Below are positions 23,210-31,696 of a DNA stretch of 32,073 bases, piece after piece (within the stretch, counting starts at the first letter, position 1; every line of letters starts with the position of its first letter). This stretch comes from Treponema sp. (GTDB taxonomy: Bacteria; Spirochaetota; Spirochaetia; Treponematales; Breznakiellaceae), in the NCBI GenBank assembly GCA_031258305.1, contig JAIRNA010000109.1, positions 1 to 32,073 of the forward strand. The letters run 5' to 3'. Under the pieces are notes generated by a model, which searched no databases, was not told the origin of the DNA, and saw nothing but the letters and a program-made list of their open reading frames with translations. The translations under genes were made by a program, and so were the position numbers.

Positions 23210-25967
23210 ATGAACCAAAGAAAACAATGGGATACCGTGTCGTCTTTATGTTTGATTGCAGTTACGTCTTTGATTGTCTTACATTGTAGTTCCGATAATG
23301 ATTCGGATAAAATCCCGCCGCCGCTCCCCCCCTCAGCCTTCATGGACACCAAAAGAAGGGTTCCTTAACACACCTTTGAACGAATGGGATCCAGTTGCTT
23401 TTTACGGCGATGAAGTAGGCTACTTGGATGAATATTATACTCTCGGTCCAAAAACTATTTATATTGACGGCTCCCTTTCGCAGGAAACTATTGGTGATTA
23501 TCCCTATGTGTATACTTCTTTTGTAGACGCGGCCGCAGATTTCAGCAATGGTACTGAAACCGAACCTATGCGGATCTTAATCGCCCCTTGGGTTTATTGG
23601 TGTGATGATCGGGATGACCCTGTGGATGCTGGTACAAATGATAAAAGTCTCTTTGGAATGGAAATCGAAAAAACATGGTTGCGGCTTGAGGGGCTAACCA
23701 GCAATCCTGATAACGTGATTCTCTGCGGCAACAGGGGCCAGTACAATGGCTCTCAAGGGAATTGGACTCTTTTCAGAATACAGGGGGATGGGTTGTATGT
23801 TCAGAATCTTACCATCGCCAATTATTGCAGTGTCGATCTAATCTATCCTCTGAATCCTGAACTCAATTATCCCAGGCGCAGTACAGCTAATCCTCAGGCA
23901 CAGTTGGTAAGCTATTCCGGCGATAAGGCCATTGCCCGGAACGTCAACTTTATAAGCCGTCTTAACCTGATGCCTATTAACGGAGGAATCCGGACCCTTT
24001 ATGAGAAATGCCACTTTGAATGTACCGATGACGCTATTAATGGAAATGCTGTGTACCTAAATTGCGATTTTGATTTTTACGGCGGCAAACCAGCAGGCGG
24101 ATTGAACGGTTCGGTATTTCTAAATTGTGATTTCGAAATCAAATCCAGTGAAAGTCTGAATATGAGCAAGGCTTCTTCGCCTTATGGAGCTATTATTGAC
24201 GGCCGCTTTACCTCGAATGGTTCAACCTATGTAGGGTGGACTCAGGACCCCATACTTACCGTTCGCTGTTACCAGTATAATGTAACCTTGAATGGTAGTC
24301 CGATTGTTATAAATGAAGATTATCCAGGTGTTTCAGTGGTACTTACCGATGACTCTCCTTTGCTTAAAGCCTATAAATTTACATATCAGGGAGAAACTAT
24401 TTATAATACGTATAATCTGCTCCGGGGTGCTGATGACTGGGATCCTATGGGGATAAAAGAAAAAGTTACCGCCGCTTCGTCCGAAGGAGTGGATCTGGGT
24501 GCTTTGCCGATACGTATGACAGCAAGCATTTCCCCCACCTCTCTGGAGACCGGTACAAACACTACGGCAACTACGAATTATGCGGTATCAGGCAGAGAGG
24601 AAATCCGCCCTAACGCCGGAAACATCACGTGGTACATTTTTGAGGGTCAGGAAGCCTATGCGAGTGTGTCTCCAGCCGCGGAACAGAACCAAGCTGTTAT
24701 AACCCCTACCAATACCACCTACGGAGCGATTTCTGTGGTGGTGGAAGCGGTTTCCGAGCTGGGTCTCCACGCGGCTGCGGTGGTTACGGTACAGCCCGGT
24801 CAACTGTCTGTTCCGGGTTTCTCGGTTGAGCCGTCAATAGCTCTACTTGCCGAACCAGGTAAGCTCAGGGTAAATTACGCCTTGAACCTCCCCAGTGAGG
24901 AGTTGATTGATCAATCAATAATCAGTTGGTACCGGTGTGCCGACGAATCAGGGTCCGATGCCCAATTGGTGGCGGTATCCCGGAACGATATTCCTGAAAC
25001 AGAATATACGCTAACCAAGGGCGATATAGGGTACTATATTGGAGCTGAAGTAATACCTAAGCACATTATTTCTCCAGCCGGCGATGCGGCTTCAAAGAAA
25101 ACCGCCTATTATGCCAGTGCCATCAGTGCTGGCGCGGTAAAAAACGGTAATATCCTGATCACCGATTTTCATAACCTTCCTGATGCCAACCAGCCGGAAG
25201 TTAAGCCCGGTTTTTGGTCCCTTGACGCCTATCGACCGCCTTCAATACAGGATGGTCTCAATTTTAATTATACCTATACTCCTGGTACTCCGGGGTGGAG
25301 ATATGCCGCAGGGCAGGACAGCGCTTCAGAGGTAAACATTGGCCGTCAGGCTCTGTTCAATAACGGCCGGGGCGCCCGTCTCCGCTATACGCCGGTTGCC
25401 GGGATCTACGGAGATATGGCGGTAAATATTGTGGTTAATCCCGAAAAATCTTCGGATCAGGGCTTCGGTGGGGCCGGTCAGTATATGGATGTGGGCATTA
25501 AATTTAACAACGAGACTCTGACTGGCTACGCCCTACGGATTGAGCGGGTAGCGGCCTTTGGAAATGGAACGGTTATGGACCTGGTAAAATATGACAATGG
25601 GGAAATTACCTATTTAACCAACAACAGGAAAGAGTCCGACGCCGCCCACGCCGACTGGAACGCCGCCGCACTTGGTTCAGAAGAAAAAGCCGCGCTTCAA
25701 TTAGTAAGGGATGCTTACGCCACCACCTGTTTCGCCGCCGCATGTACGGTGGAAGTCAGGATCATCGGTAATACATTAAGCGCCAAGGTCAGAACTACCA
25801 AAGAACAAGATAACGCCAAAAAAGCCCTTGGATATAAAGCCGCGGTTGATTTAAGCGCAACAATCACTCCCAATACTGAAGGTGGATTCTGGCTTAATCA
25901 TACCGGGACTACTAGCGCCGGAAACCGTACACTTCTGACGAATATCCAGATAGACTGGGGTAATTAA
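23210..25967 (+). CDS. Large beta-helix-like surface lipoprotein, frame interrupted at a C7 tract
   Basis: The ATG at 23210 follows AAGGAGATTCAG and encodes a signal peptide ending in VLHC (Cys26) and SSDNDSDKIPPPLPP. That frame then stops at 23366-23368. The remaining 880 or so residues lie in the +1 frame, with no other break, and join after a run of seven C (23326-23332); six C would give one continuous lipoprotein of about 918 residues. Part one (about 45-370) looks like a right-handed beta-helix of the pectinesterase type found in Bacteroides proteins (ILIAPWVYWCDD, GLTSNPDNVILCGNRGQ, FISRLNLMP, FECTDDAING, WTQDP). Ig-like modules (about 420-610) follow, then a jelly-roll-like C-terminus. 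It probably binds or modifies a polysaccharide. The enzymatic role is inferred. The track's start at 23274 is an artefact of the break. Confidence 0.75.
23326..23332 (+). repeat. Poly-C (C7) tract, candidate phase-variation switch
   Basis: Seven C between CCGCCGCT and TCAGCC, inside codons for a proline-rich linker just after the lipoprotein acylation site. Loss of one C, or a +1 ribosomal slip at CCC-CCC-T, restores the full reading frame. Confidence 0.7.
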
Positions 25968-25983
25968 ACTTAAATTCCATTGA

Positions 25984-26015
25984 AAGCTCCCCCGTTTTAA
26001 AGGCGGTGGGAGCTT
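25984..26015 (+). terminator. Hairpin terminator after the lipoprotein gene
   Basis: AAGCTCCC and GGGAGCTT pair perfectly, with CCG/CGG stacked inside and TTTTAAAGG in the loop; TATTTCGTTG follows. It lies 17 bp past the stop. Confidence 0.7.
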
Positions 26016-26102
26016 ATTTCGTTGCCCGGCGGATTCCGCTAAATGTCGATTAAAAGTAGAGTGCATCATTGTCTAAAAATGAGCGATGAAGCCGAAGCCT
26101 TC

Positions 26103-26131
26103 TTGTATATTTCCATAATTTCGCGTATACT
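26103..26131 (+). promoter_or_regulatory. Promoter of the beta-propeller gene
   Basis: TTGTAT, 17-nt spacer, TATACT; the leader is about 33 nt and includes CCGGCGGGACCGGCGGAG before the start, with GGAG as ribosome binding site. Confidence 0.7.
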
Positions 26132-26171
26132 GTTCTCTATGAGCCGGCGGGACCGGCGGAGTGATTAAACT

Positions 26172-27269
26172 ATGGAGAAAAAATACAAGCATTATTTTAT
26201 CATTGGGGGGATTTCACTTTTTGTCATCTATATCTTCGTGGCCGCCCAGCCTGTTCCACAAGAGACGGTTCTCTCTTTTATGTGGATACATTCTCTTGTT
26301 TCCACCTATCCTGTGTCTCCGAAAGAAATGGAAGCCGTTAAGCAGGACGAATTGATTCCGTTTCAACTTGGAGACTATTTTGGATATGTTGGTAGAGACG
26401 GCAATTTCACCATAAATCAGGCAAAAAAGGGTTATCTATCTCTGTCAAAGCAAAACTGGGCGGAATACACTGCAATTCCCGAAAAGATAATTGTTCGTAA
26501 CTCTAAAAACGAGCAGGTTCTTTCCATAAATACGGACGTAGGCTACCCTTTGTTTTTGGATAACAGAATTTTCCTCATAAACAGAGAACAAAACGCCATT
26601 TACAGTATCAATGAGAAAGGAAAAACCTTATGGTCTTACGCCTTCGCCTCCCCGCTTACTTGCATTGATGCGGCATCCGGGCTTTTACTCGTCGGTTCTC
26701 TTGACGGCAAAGTGGAAGTGCTTGACAATAACGGAATATGTATTTTCTCTTTTGAACCGAGCGGTTCGCGGTTAGCAATCATCGCGGGATGCGCTTTTTC
26801 AAGAGACGGTTCGAGAATTGCCATCGTATCCGGCATAGACGAACAACGGTTCCTCCTTATGGAAAGATTGGGCGGCACTCTTGACGACGAATACCGCGTG
26901 ATTTATCACGAATTTCTGGGGCAGGGATTCAGACGACCTGTGCATATCGCCTTTGTCGACAGTGACAACAGTGTTGCGTTTGAACGGCAGGCCGGTCTCG
27001 GGATCTACGATATATCGACACGCACGTCCGTCACTTTACCGATGAAGGACGAAATAATAGCTATTGACGAAGACGGCAGCGGCGGACAGCTTTTTGTCAT
27101 TACATCTCAATCATCGGGCAATAAGTCTCTGGCAACAATTAAATTTCCGGGTATCGTCATAGGACAGTCGCGTTTTAAGAGCGACCATACATTTATGGGT
27201 AGACAGGGAACAACCCTCTACATCGGCGGCGGTACAACCCTCGCCGCCTTCGAGATAGGTAAGAAATAA
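26172..27269 (+). CDS. Membrane-anchored beta-propeller (WD40/PQQ-like) protein
   Basis: 365 residues. A basic start (MEKKYKHYF) and one membrane segment (about 8-25) leave the rest outside the cytoplasm. From about residue 75 the sequence has repeated blades of about 40 residues: LFLDNRIFLINREQNAIYSI, GKTLWSYAFASPLTCIDA, LLVGSLDGKVEVLDNNG, CAFSRDGSRIAIVSG, QGTTLYIGGGTTLAAFEI. These pattern as a PQQ/WD40-type propeller, usually a protein-binding scaffold. No enzyme motif is visible. Similar anchored propellers are common in treponemes; the function is unknown. It has its own promoter and stands convergent to uppP. Confidence 0.75.
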   Translation: MEKKYKHYFIIGGISLFVIYIFVAAQPVPQETVLSFMWIHSLVSTYPVSPKEMEAVKQDELIPFQLGDYFGYVGRDGNFTINQAKKGYLSLSKQNWAEYTAIPEKIIVRNSKNEQVLSINTDVGYPLFLDNRIFLINREQNAIYSINEKGKTLWSYAFASPLTCIDAASGLLLVGSLDGKVEVLDNNGICIFSFEPSGSRLAIIAGCAFSRDGSRIAIVSGIDEQRFLLMERLGGTLDDEYRVIYHEFLGQGFRRPVHIAFVDSDNSVAFERQAGLGIYDISTRTSVTLPMKDEIIAIDEDGSGGQLFVITSQSSGNKSLATIKFPGIVIGQSRFKSDHTFMGRQGTTLYIGGGTTLAAFEIGKK

Positions 27270-27296
27270 ACAGACCAGTATCGTAAACCTGTTTAT
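27266..27296. terminator. Hairpin spanning both stop codons of the convergent genes
   Basis: ATAAACAG and CTGTTTAT pair perfectly around a 15-nt loop. The left arm contains the TAA of the propeller gene and the right arm the TAA of uppP. With only 23 bp between the genes this may stop transcription in both directions, but T-runs are weak. Confidence 0.4.
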
Positions 27297-28075
27297 AAAA
27301 CGCCGAAGATCAGTACCGCGATTCCCAAAAATCCTGTGTATATTGCGAACCCCCACAACCGATGTTCTTTTACCAGTTTAAGCATAAGTCGTACAGAAAA
27401 GAAACCGACAACCGCGGCTGTGAAGGTCCCGGCTATGAGTGGAGCGGTTTCCACACGAACAGCGGTTCCACCTAAAAGTCCTTTTACCTGCAAGACCAAT
27501 GCGCCTAGAATCGCGGGAATGGATAAAAGAAAGGAAAAACGTGCGGCAAAGTCCTTGTCGAGCCTGCGGGCGAGTGCGCCGGACAACGTGAAGCCGGAAC
27601 GGGAAACCCCAGGTATGATGGCAACAGCTTGCAATATTCCAACGACCAGAGCGTCTACGACGCTCATTTGTCGAGACTGTCCGATAGGGGTTCTACTTCT
27701 GTTTGCGAGAAGGTCCGACACAACAAGGGCAAGAGATGTTAGGAGAAAAGCCCATCCCAAGAAATCAGCAGAGGTAAACGCTTTCTCTATTGCGTCCTTA
27801 AAAACAAGGGCCCCAACCACAGTTGGGATGGTCGCAATAATTAAAAAACCTGTCAGTAACTGAAAGGGCTTCTTGAGAATCGCCCATACATCCTTCCAAA
27901 GAACCGCGAAAACCGCGATTAATGTTCCTACATGGGTCATAGTGTCGAAAAGCAGAGTACCTTCCGATATTCCGAAAATATTCTGCAAGAGTACCAGATG
28001 TCCGGAACTGCTTACCGGCAGAAATTCGGTTACACCCTGCGTCGCTCCAAGTAGTATCGCCTGTAGTACACCCAT
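27293..28075 (-). CDS. uppP: Undecaprenyl-diphosphatase
   Basis: An integral membrane phosphatase that recycles undecaprenyl pyrophosphate to the monophosphate carrier for peptidoglycan and surface polysaccharide synthesis; overexpression of the family gives bacitracin resistance. 260 residues. The catalytic signatures are complete: ILLGATQGVTEFLPVSSSGH near the N-terminus and IIPGVSRSGFTLSGAL in the middle. About eight membrane segments. AGGA is 5 nt before the ATG. It follows a lipoprotein gene by 7 bp and lies on the same strand as dxs, which makes the isoprenoid precursor of its substrate. Confidence 0.96.
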   Translation of the reverse strand: MGVLQAILLGATQGVTEFLPVSSSGHLVLLQNIFGISEGTLLFDTMTHVGTLIAVFAVLWKDVWAILKKPFQLLTGFLIIATIPTVVGALVFKDAIEKAFTSADFLGWAFLLTSLALVVSDLLANRSRTPIGQSRQMSVVDALVVGILQAVAIIPGVSRSGFTLSGALARRLDKDFAARFSFLLSIPAILGALVLQVKGLLGGTAVRVETAPLIAGTFTAAVVGFFSVRLMLKLVKEHRLWGFAIYTGFLGIAVLIFGVL

Positions 28076-28082
28076 TTATTTC

Positions 28083-28811
28083 CTACTCGTCGTAGCTGTC
28101 AAAATCAACATCAAACTTCGATGACTGTGCCTCGTCCGTTTTCGTCATGCCCGCCTGGAGGCTTTTCCGTAAAGCTTCTGATAGAAAAGTTTCGTCAAAA
28201 TAGGCGGCTAATTCACCGGCCTGACTGCGGGTAAAATAGGTCCTGATTCGCAGAGACGTTTTTCTGCCACTCTCGCCCTCGTTCAGCACATCTATAGCTT
28301 CTCTCTGCAATACCGTGAAATAGGGCGCCTCTCGCCTCGTTTTCTTGTCTTCTTTAAATAGGTACCCAATTTCAAACAGGGGATAGGATTTTGATTTGGT
28401 AGCGAAAGAAAACGACTGCCACATCGTCATACCGGTCGTTTTACCGTAAGTCGAAGGAGTTTTAAAATTATTCTTGGGCAAATTCCTCGCGGTATATGCA
28501 TCATTGTATTGGGCAAGAGCGGAAATAAAAGCCTCCCTATTCTGCTTGTCCCAATACTGAGTATATTTAATTCCCTGATAGGAAAAATATAAGAACACCG
28601 CGTTGAGGCGGGGATCAAATGAGACTTCGACATCTTTTTTGTCAAGTTCGGAAGAAAGGATTTTATCGAATTCAATAGACACGATTCCTAAACGAATCGG
28701 GTCCACATCGGCCACCATATTTGGATCGGATGGCTTGGGCGCGGAAGAACATTCCACAAATACAAATGCCGCGGCAAATGCCATACAAAAAAGAAAAGGC
28801 GCTTGTTTCAT
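28083..28811 (-). CDS. Lipoprotein of unknown function
   Basis: Starting at ATG 28811 the product has a hydrophobic signal (MKQAPFLFCMAFAAAFVFVEC) with Cys21 followed by SSAPKPSDP, so a lipoprotein of 242 residues is likely, although Glu before the Cys is unusual. The body has no motif that I recognise; it is rich in aromatic and charged residues (VFLYFSYQGIKYTQYWDKQNREAFISAL) and ends in an acidic tail (DVDFDSYDE). The track start at 28940 would place 43 unrelated residues before the signal. A promoter (28819-28847) ends 7 nt before the ATG, so the mRNA should be leaderless. It is probably co-transcribed with uppP. Confidence 0.72.
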   Translation of the reverse strand: MKQAPFLFCMAFAAAFVFVECSSAPKPSDPNMVADVDPIRLGIVSIEFDKILSSELDKKDVEVSFDPRLNAVFLYFSYQGIKYTQYWDKQNREAFISALAQYNDAYTARNLPKNNFKTPSTYGKTTGMTMWQSFSFATKSKSYPLFEIGYLFKEDKKTRREAPYFTVLQREAIDVLNEGESGRKTSLRIRTYFTRSQAGELAAYFDETFLSEALRKSLQAGMTKTDEAQSSKFDVDFDSYDE

Positions 28812-28818
28812 AGGATAA

Positions 28819-28847
28819 ACTATAACACAGAAAAGCAGTTTTGACAA
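28819..28847 (-). promoter_or_regulatory. Leaderless-type promoter of the lipoprotein-uppP pair
   Basis: Minus strand: TTGTCA, 17-nt spacer, TATAGT, then TTATCCT and the ATG. The expected transcription start falls on the start codon itself; no ribosome binding site is present. Confidence 0.7.
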
Positions 28848-28959
28848 GTAGAACTGAACGAAAGTTTTTGGGATCGCTCTACAAAGTACATTCGACAGCT
28901 CTAATGCCGCCATAGGATCATCTTTCGCCTTCTTTGCCACTTTTACTCATCATACTTTC

Positions 28960-30846
28960 TCAATTATTTTCTATATTTCCTAAAAGAACGGCGGCTATGC
29001 CCGCGCCGTCGAGTCCATTGAGGCGCAGCAGTTCTTCGCGGGTTCCGAGAGTGACAGCATTTTCCGCAACCGCAAGGGTCAACAGGCGGGCTGAACAACC
29101 ATGCCGTTCTGTGAGAGACGCCGCATATTCGCCGAATCCACCTGCGCTTGTTCCCTCCTCAACCACAGCGAAAGTTTCGTAGACATTCACCAGAGACACC
29201 AAATAAGCCTCGTCCACAGGTTTGAGAAAACGGAGATTGTAGAGGTCAGCAATAACGCCTTGGTCCGCGAGACGGTCAGCGGCGTCAAGAACCTGTGCGT
29301 AGAGGCTGCCGGAGAATGCAATACAAATTTTACCGCCGTTTCGCTGTGCAAATACCCCTCTGCCTTTCTCTATCGGGGCGGCAAAAGGGAGCGGGTTATC
29401 AGGGTGGACCGCTTTGGGGTACCGTATCATCGCAGGAGTAGACAGGCACAGCGCGTAATGAAGCATAGCTTGAAGCTCGCTGCCGCAGGCCGGCGCGAGG
29501 ATGGTCATATGAGGAACGGCGCGAAAGAGGGCTATGTCGTAAAGCCCTTGGTGGGTTTCGCCGTCTCCAGGAACGAAACCCGCACGATCAAGACAGAATA
29601 CCACGCCCGCATCTTGCAGACTCACATCGTGAATGACCTGGTCCATTGCCCGTTGAATGAAGGTCGAATATATGGCGACAACAGGTTTGAACCCCTGTAG
29701 AGCGAGTCCTACAGCGAATGTTACTGCGTGTTCCTCAGTGATGCCCGTATCAAAAAAACGACTTGGAAATTTTTCCCTGAAGGGAGTCAGTCCTGTGCCG
29801 CTTTCCATCGCCGCGGTAACGGCCACAACTTGTATGTCGCGGGAAGCGGCTTCTACAATCCCTTCGCTGAAAGCATCGGTGAAGAGACAGCCCCCGTATT
29901 TCTTTTTGGACTTTAGAAGATCAACACCTTTTTTAACCGAGAAAGAAGAGACTCCATGGTAAATATCCGGGTTTTCCTCGGCGAGTCGGTAGCCTTTACC
30001 CTTCTTGGTGATGACATGGACAACGGCCGGATGGTCGAGCTTCTTCACGTCTTGGAGAATTTTTTCCAGTTGCGGCTCATCATGTCCATCTATGGGCCCC
30101 ACGTATTCAAAGCCTAAATCCACAAAAAAGTTATCCATATAAAAGGCGGCTTTGACCGCACGTTTCATACGATTTATACCTTTGAACAGGGATTTTCCAA
30201 ATAGAGGGATATCTTGAACGATAGAATCGAAACTCCGACGGAAACTTTGATACTTTGCCTTCATAGAAAGGCGGCTGAGGTACTTGGAGAGACCGCTCAC
30301 GTTAGGACTGATGGACATCTTGTTATCATTAAGAATAACAATGAGGGGGAGTGAAAGCTGTCCTGCATGCGAGAGAGCTTCATAAGCCATACCGCCCGTG
30401 AGGGCGCCGTCTCCGATAACCGCTATTGTTCTCCCATTACCACCCTTGAGCCTTTCTCCGGCCAAAAGTCCCACAGCGGCTGATATCGAAGTTGACGCAT
30501 GACCAGTGTTAAATGAATCGTGGATGCTCTCGCTCCGTTTTGGGAATCCGGCCAGACCGCCTGCCTGCCTGAGTCGCGGAAACAATTCCCACCGTCCCGT
30601 GAGCAATTTGTGTGTATAACACTGATGCCCCACATCAAAAACAATCTTATCTTCCGGAGAATGGAATACGCGGTGCAAAGCGATGGTTAATTCAACAACC
30701 CCCAGATTCGATGCCAGATGCCCGCCGTTTTCACTCACTGCCGCTATAATAGCTTCACGAATTTCAACCGCGAGTTCCACGAGTTCCGTGTGACTCAAGC
30801 GCTTCAAATCATCAGGAGCATGGATGGTTGATAGGATGTTTGTCAT
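28960..30846 (-). CDS. dxs: 1-deoxy-D-xylulose-5-phosphate synthase
   Basis: First enzyme of the MEP isoprenoid pathway: condenses pyruvate with glyceraldehyde 3-phosphate using thiamine diphosphate. About 628 residues from ATG 30846. Family marks: HLASNLGVVELTIALH, FDVGHQCYTHKLLTGR, the ThDP motif GDGALTGGMAYEAL with downstream LNDNKMSISPNVSGLS, GFEYVGPIDGHD, then in the transketolase half GITEEHAVTFAVGLA, YSTFIQRAMDQVIHDV and FCLDRAGFVPGDGETHQG. The track start (ATG 30903) adds 19 unlikely residues; GTG 30849, just upstream, is also possible with GGGAGA. It feeds the undecaprenyl lipid that UppP recycles. It lies downstream of a 29-residue ribosomal-type protein gene and probably shares its promoter. 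Confidence 0.95.
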   Translation of the reverse strand: MTNILSTIHAPDDLKRLSHTELVELAVEIREAIIAAVSENGGHLASNLGVVELTIALHRVFHSPEDKIVFDVGHQCYTHKLLTGRWELFPRLRQAGGLAGFPKRSESIHDSFNTGHASTSISAAVGLLAGERLKGGNGRTIAVIGDGALTGGMAYEALSHAGQLSLPLIVILNDNKMSISPNVSGLSKYLSRLSMKAKYQSFRRSFDSIVQDIPLFGKSLFKGINRMKRAVKAAFYMDNFFVDLGFEYVGPIDGHDEPQLEKILQDVKKLDHPAVVHVITKKGKGYRLAEENPDIYHGVSSFSVKKGVDLLKSKKKYGGCLFTDAFSEGIVEAASRDIQVVAVTAAMESGTGLTPFREKFPSRFFDTGITEEHAVTFAVGLALQGFKPVVAIYSTFIQRAMDQVIHDVSLQDAGVVFCLDRAGFVPGDGETHQGLYDIALFRAVPHMTILAPACGSELQAMLHYALCLSTPAMIRYPKAVHPDNPLPFAAPIEKGRGVFAQRNGGKICIAFSGSLYAQVLDAADRLADQGVIADLYNLRFLKPVDEAYLVSLVNVYETFAVVEEGTSAGGFGEYAASLTERHGCSARLLTLAVAENAVTLGTREELLRLNGLDGAGIAAVLLGNIENN

Positions 30847-30947
30847 CACATTAGAAAAATCTCCCACACAGGCGCGGTCCAAGAAAATATTCTGACCATA
30901 CACACTTTGTGAGAGACGATTTGAGAATTATCAGCTTCCACTGCCTG

Positions 30948-31037
30948 CTACTTGCTCTTATGACGGTTCTTTCGAAGCTTTTTCTTTCTTTTATGGGTCG
31001 CAATTTTCTGCAATTTGCGTTTTCTTCCACAGGGCAC
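30948..31037 (-). CDS. 29-residue basic protein, COX24/AURKAIP1-like ribosomal type
   Basis: Too short for the ORF track. GTG at 31037 is preceded by AAAGGAG with a 6-nt gap, an excellent ribosome binding site, and the frame ends in TAG after 29 residues: MPCGRKRKLQKIATHKRK, then KKLRKNRHKSK. This closely follows, from memory, the tiny Lys/Arg-rich proteins of Bacteroidetes and others (MPxGKKxxxHKxATHKRKKRLRKNRHK) annotated as AURKAIP1/COX24-domain proteins, related to mitochondrial mS38 and mycobacterial bS22. It probably binds rRNA in the small subunit. It lies 101 bp upstream of dxs on the same strand and downstream of the promoter at 31102-31131. Confidence 0.8.
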   Translation of the reverse strand: MPCGRKRKLQKIATHKRKKKLRKNRHKSK

Positions 31038-31101
31038 AGTTTTCTCCTTTACGTTAAATTTCAAGCTCGTCGTAAAACATACTGTTCAACAACTGGATTT
31101 C

Positions 31102-31131
31102 ATCATAAAACATATTTATCATAAAGGTCAA
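31102..31131 (-). promoter_or_regulatory. Promoter of the small basic protein gene and dxs
   Basis: Minus strand: TTGACC, 18-nt spacer, TATGAT. It begins directly where the GC-rich tandem repeat ends. The leader before the GTG is about 55 nt. Confidence 0.55.
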
Positions 31132-31141
31132 GAGGGGTTTA

Positions 31142-31416
31142 ATCAATAATCCCTGCCGTAGAGCGGCGGGGTATTGAAGATTTCTCATTGAAATCTTTGC
31201 GTATGAGGAGGAACAAATCCCCCGCACCTCCAGTTTTAACCGCCCCAAGGGGCGGGGGGGTATTAAACACCATTTTAAAAATCAATAATCCCTGCCGCAG
31301 AGCGGCGGGGTATTGAAGATTTCTCATTGAAATCTTTGCGTATGCGGAGGAACAAATCCCCCGCACCCCCAGTTTTAACCGCCCCAAGGGGCGGGGTATT
31401 AAACACCATTTTAAAA
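31142..31416. repeat. Two tandem GC-rich REP-like units (139 and 136 bp)
   Basis: Copies at 31142-31280 and 31281-31416 differ by three substitutions and a G-run length (G7 against G4). Each holds three hairpins: CCCTGCCGC/GCGGCGGGG around AGA, GATTTC/GAAATC around TCATT, and CCGCCCC/GGGGCGG around AA, and ends in GGTATTAAAC. A decayed third piece (GCCCCC/GGGGGC hairpin) follows at about 31430-31456. The three minus-strand ORFs here (containing SIPRRSAAGIID) are translated repeat. A related single element is at 10131-10172. Confidence 0.9.
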
Positions 31417-31505
31417 ATCGAATCTCCGCCCCCGGTTTTCCACCGCAGGGGGCTGTCCTCCACTGTCAACACGTTAAGAAACAAGGACAGAAGCAGGTAC
31501 AAGCG

Positions 31506-31590
31506 CCTCAAACCGAATAGTTTGAACACTTCAAACCGAATAGTTTGAACGCCTCAAACCGAGCGGTTTGAACACTTCAAACCGAATAGT
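31506..31590. repeat. Tandem 23-bp palindrome array, 3.7 copies
   Basis: Units begin at 31506, 31529, 31552 and 31575 (the last truncated). Each contains the palindrome TCAAAC-CGAATA-GTTTGA; the third has TCAAACCG-AG-CGGTTTGA, where both arms changed together and the stem lengthened. No unique spacers exist, so this is not a CRISPR array. The flanking stretch 31457-31505 adds a CTGTCCT/AGGACAG inverted pair. Confidence 0.85.
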
Positions 31591-31640
31591 AAAAATTCTT
31601 AACACCGCGGTATTTTCAGGGAGTCATTCGGGGGGTATAG

Positions 31641-31685
31641 AAAAAATAGAAGAGCGCTGATGGACGGGCGTTTATCGGCGCTCTT
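31641..31685 (-). terminator. Intrinsic terminator of the right-edge gene
   Basis: On the minus strand AAGAGCGCCGAT pairs with ATCAGCGCTCTT (12 bp, one G-T), followed by CTATTTTTTC. It lies 11 bp after the stop of the 31697-32071 gene. Confidence 0.88.
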
Positions 31686-31696
31686 TGATAAGAAAA

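Noticed and set aside
23274-23340. Start of the 897-residue ORF (MSYIVVPIMIRIKSRRR)
   Set aside because: This is the wrong-frame reading of the signal peptide segment; the true start is ATG 23210 with a frameshift at the C tract.
28812-28940. 43-residue N-terminal extension of the lipoprotein (MAKKAKDDPMAALEL...), considered as an exonuclease VII small subunit remnant
   Set aside because: It lies before a clear signal peptide and promoter, and the resemblance to XseB does not hold beyond a few residues.
31139-31529. Minus-strand ORFs with SIPRRSAAGIID and FNEKSS segments
   Set aside because: They are translations of tandem GC-rich repeat units and appear twice because the unit is duplicated.
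31506-31590. Possible short CRISPR array
   Set aside because: Units are contiguous 23-bp palindromes with no unique spacers, and no cas genes are present.
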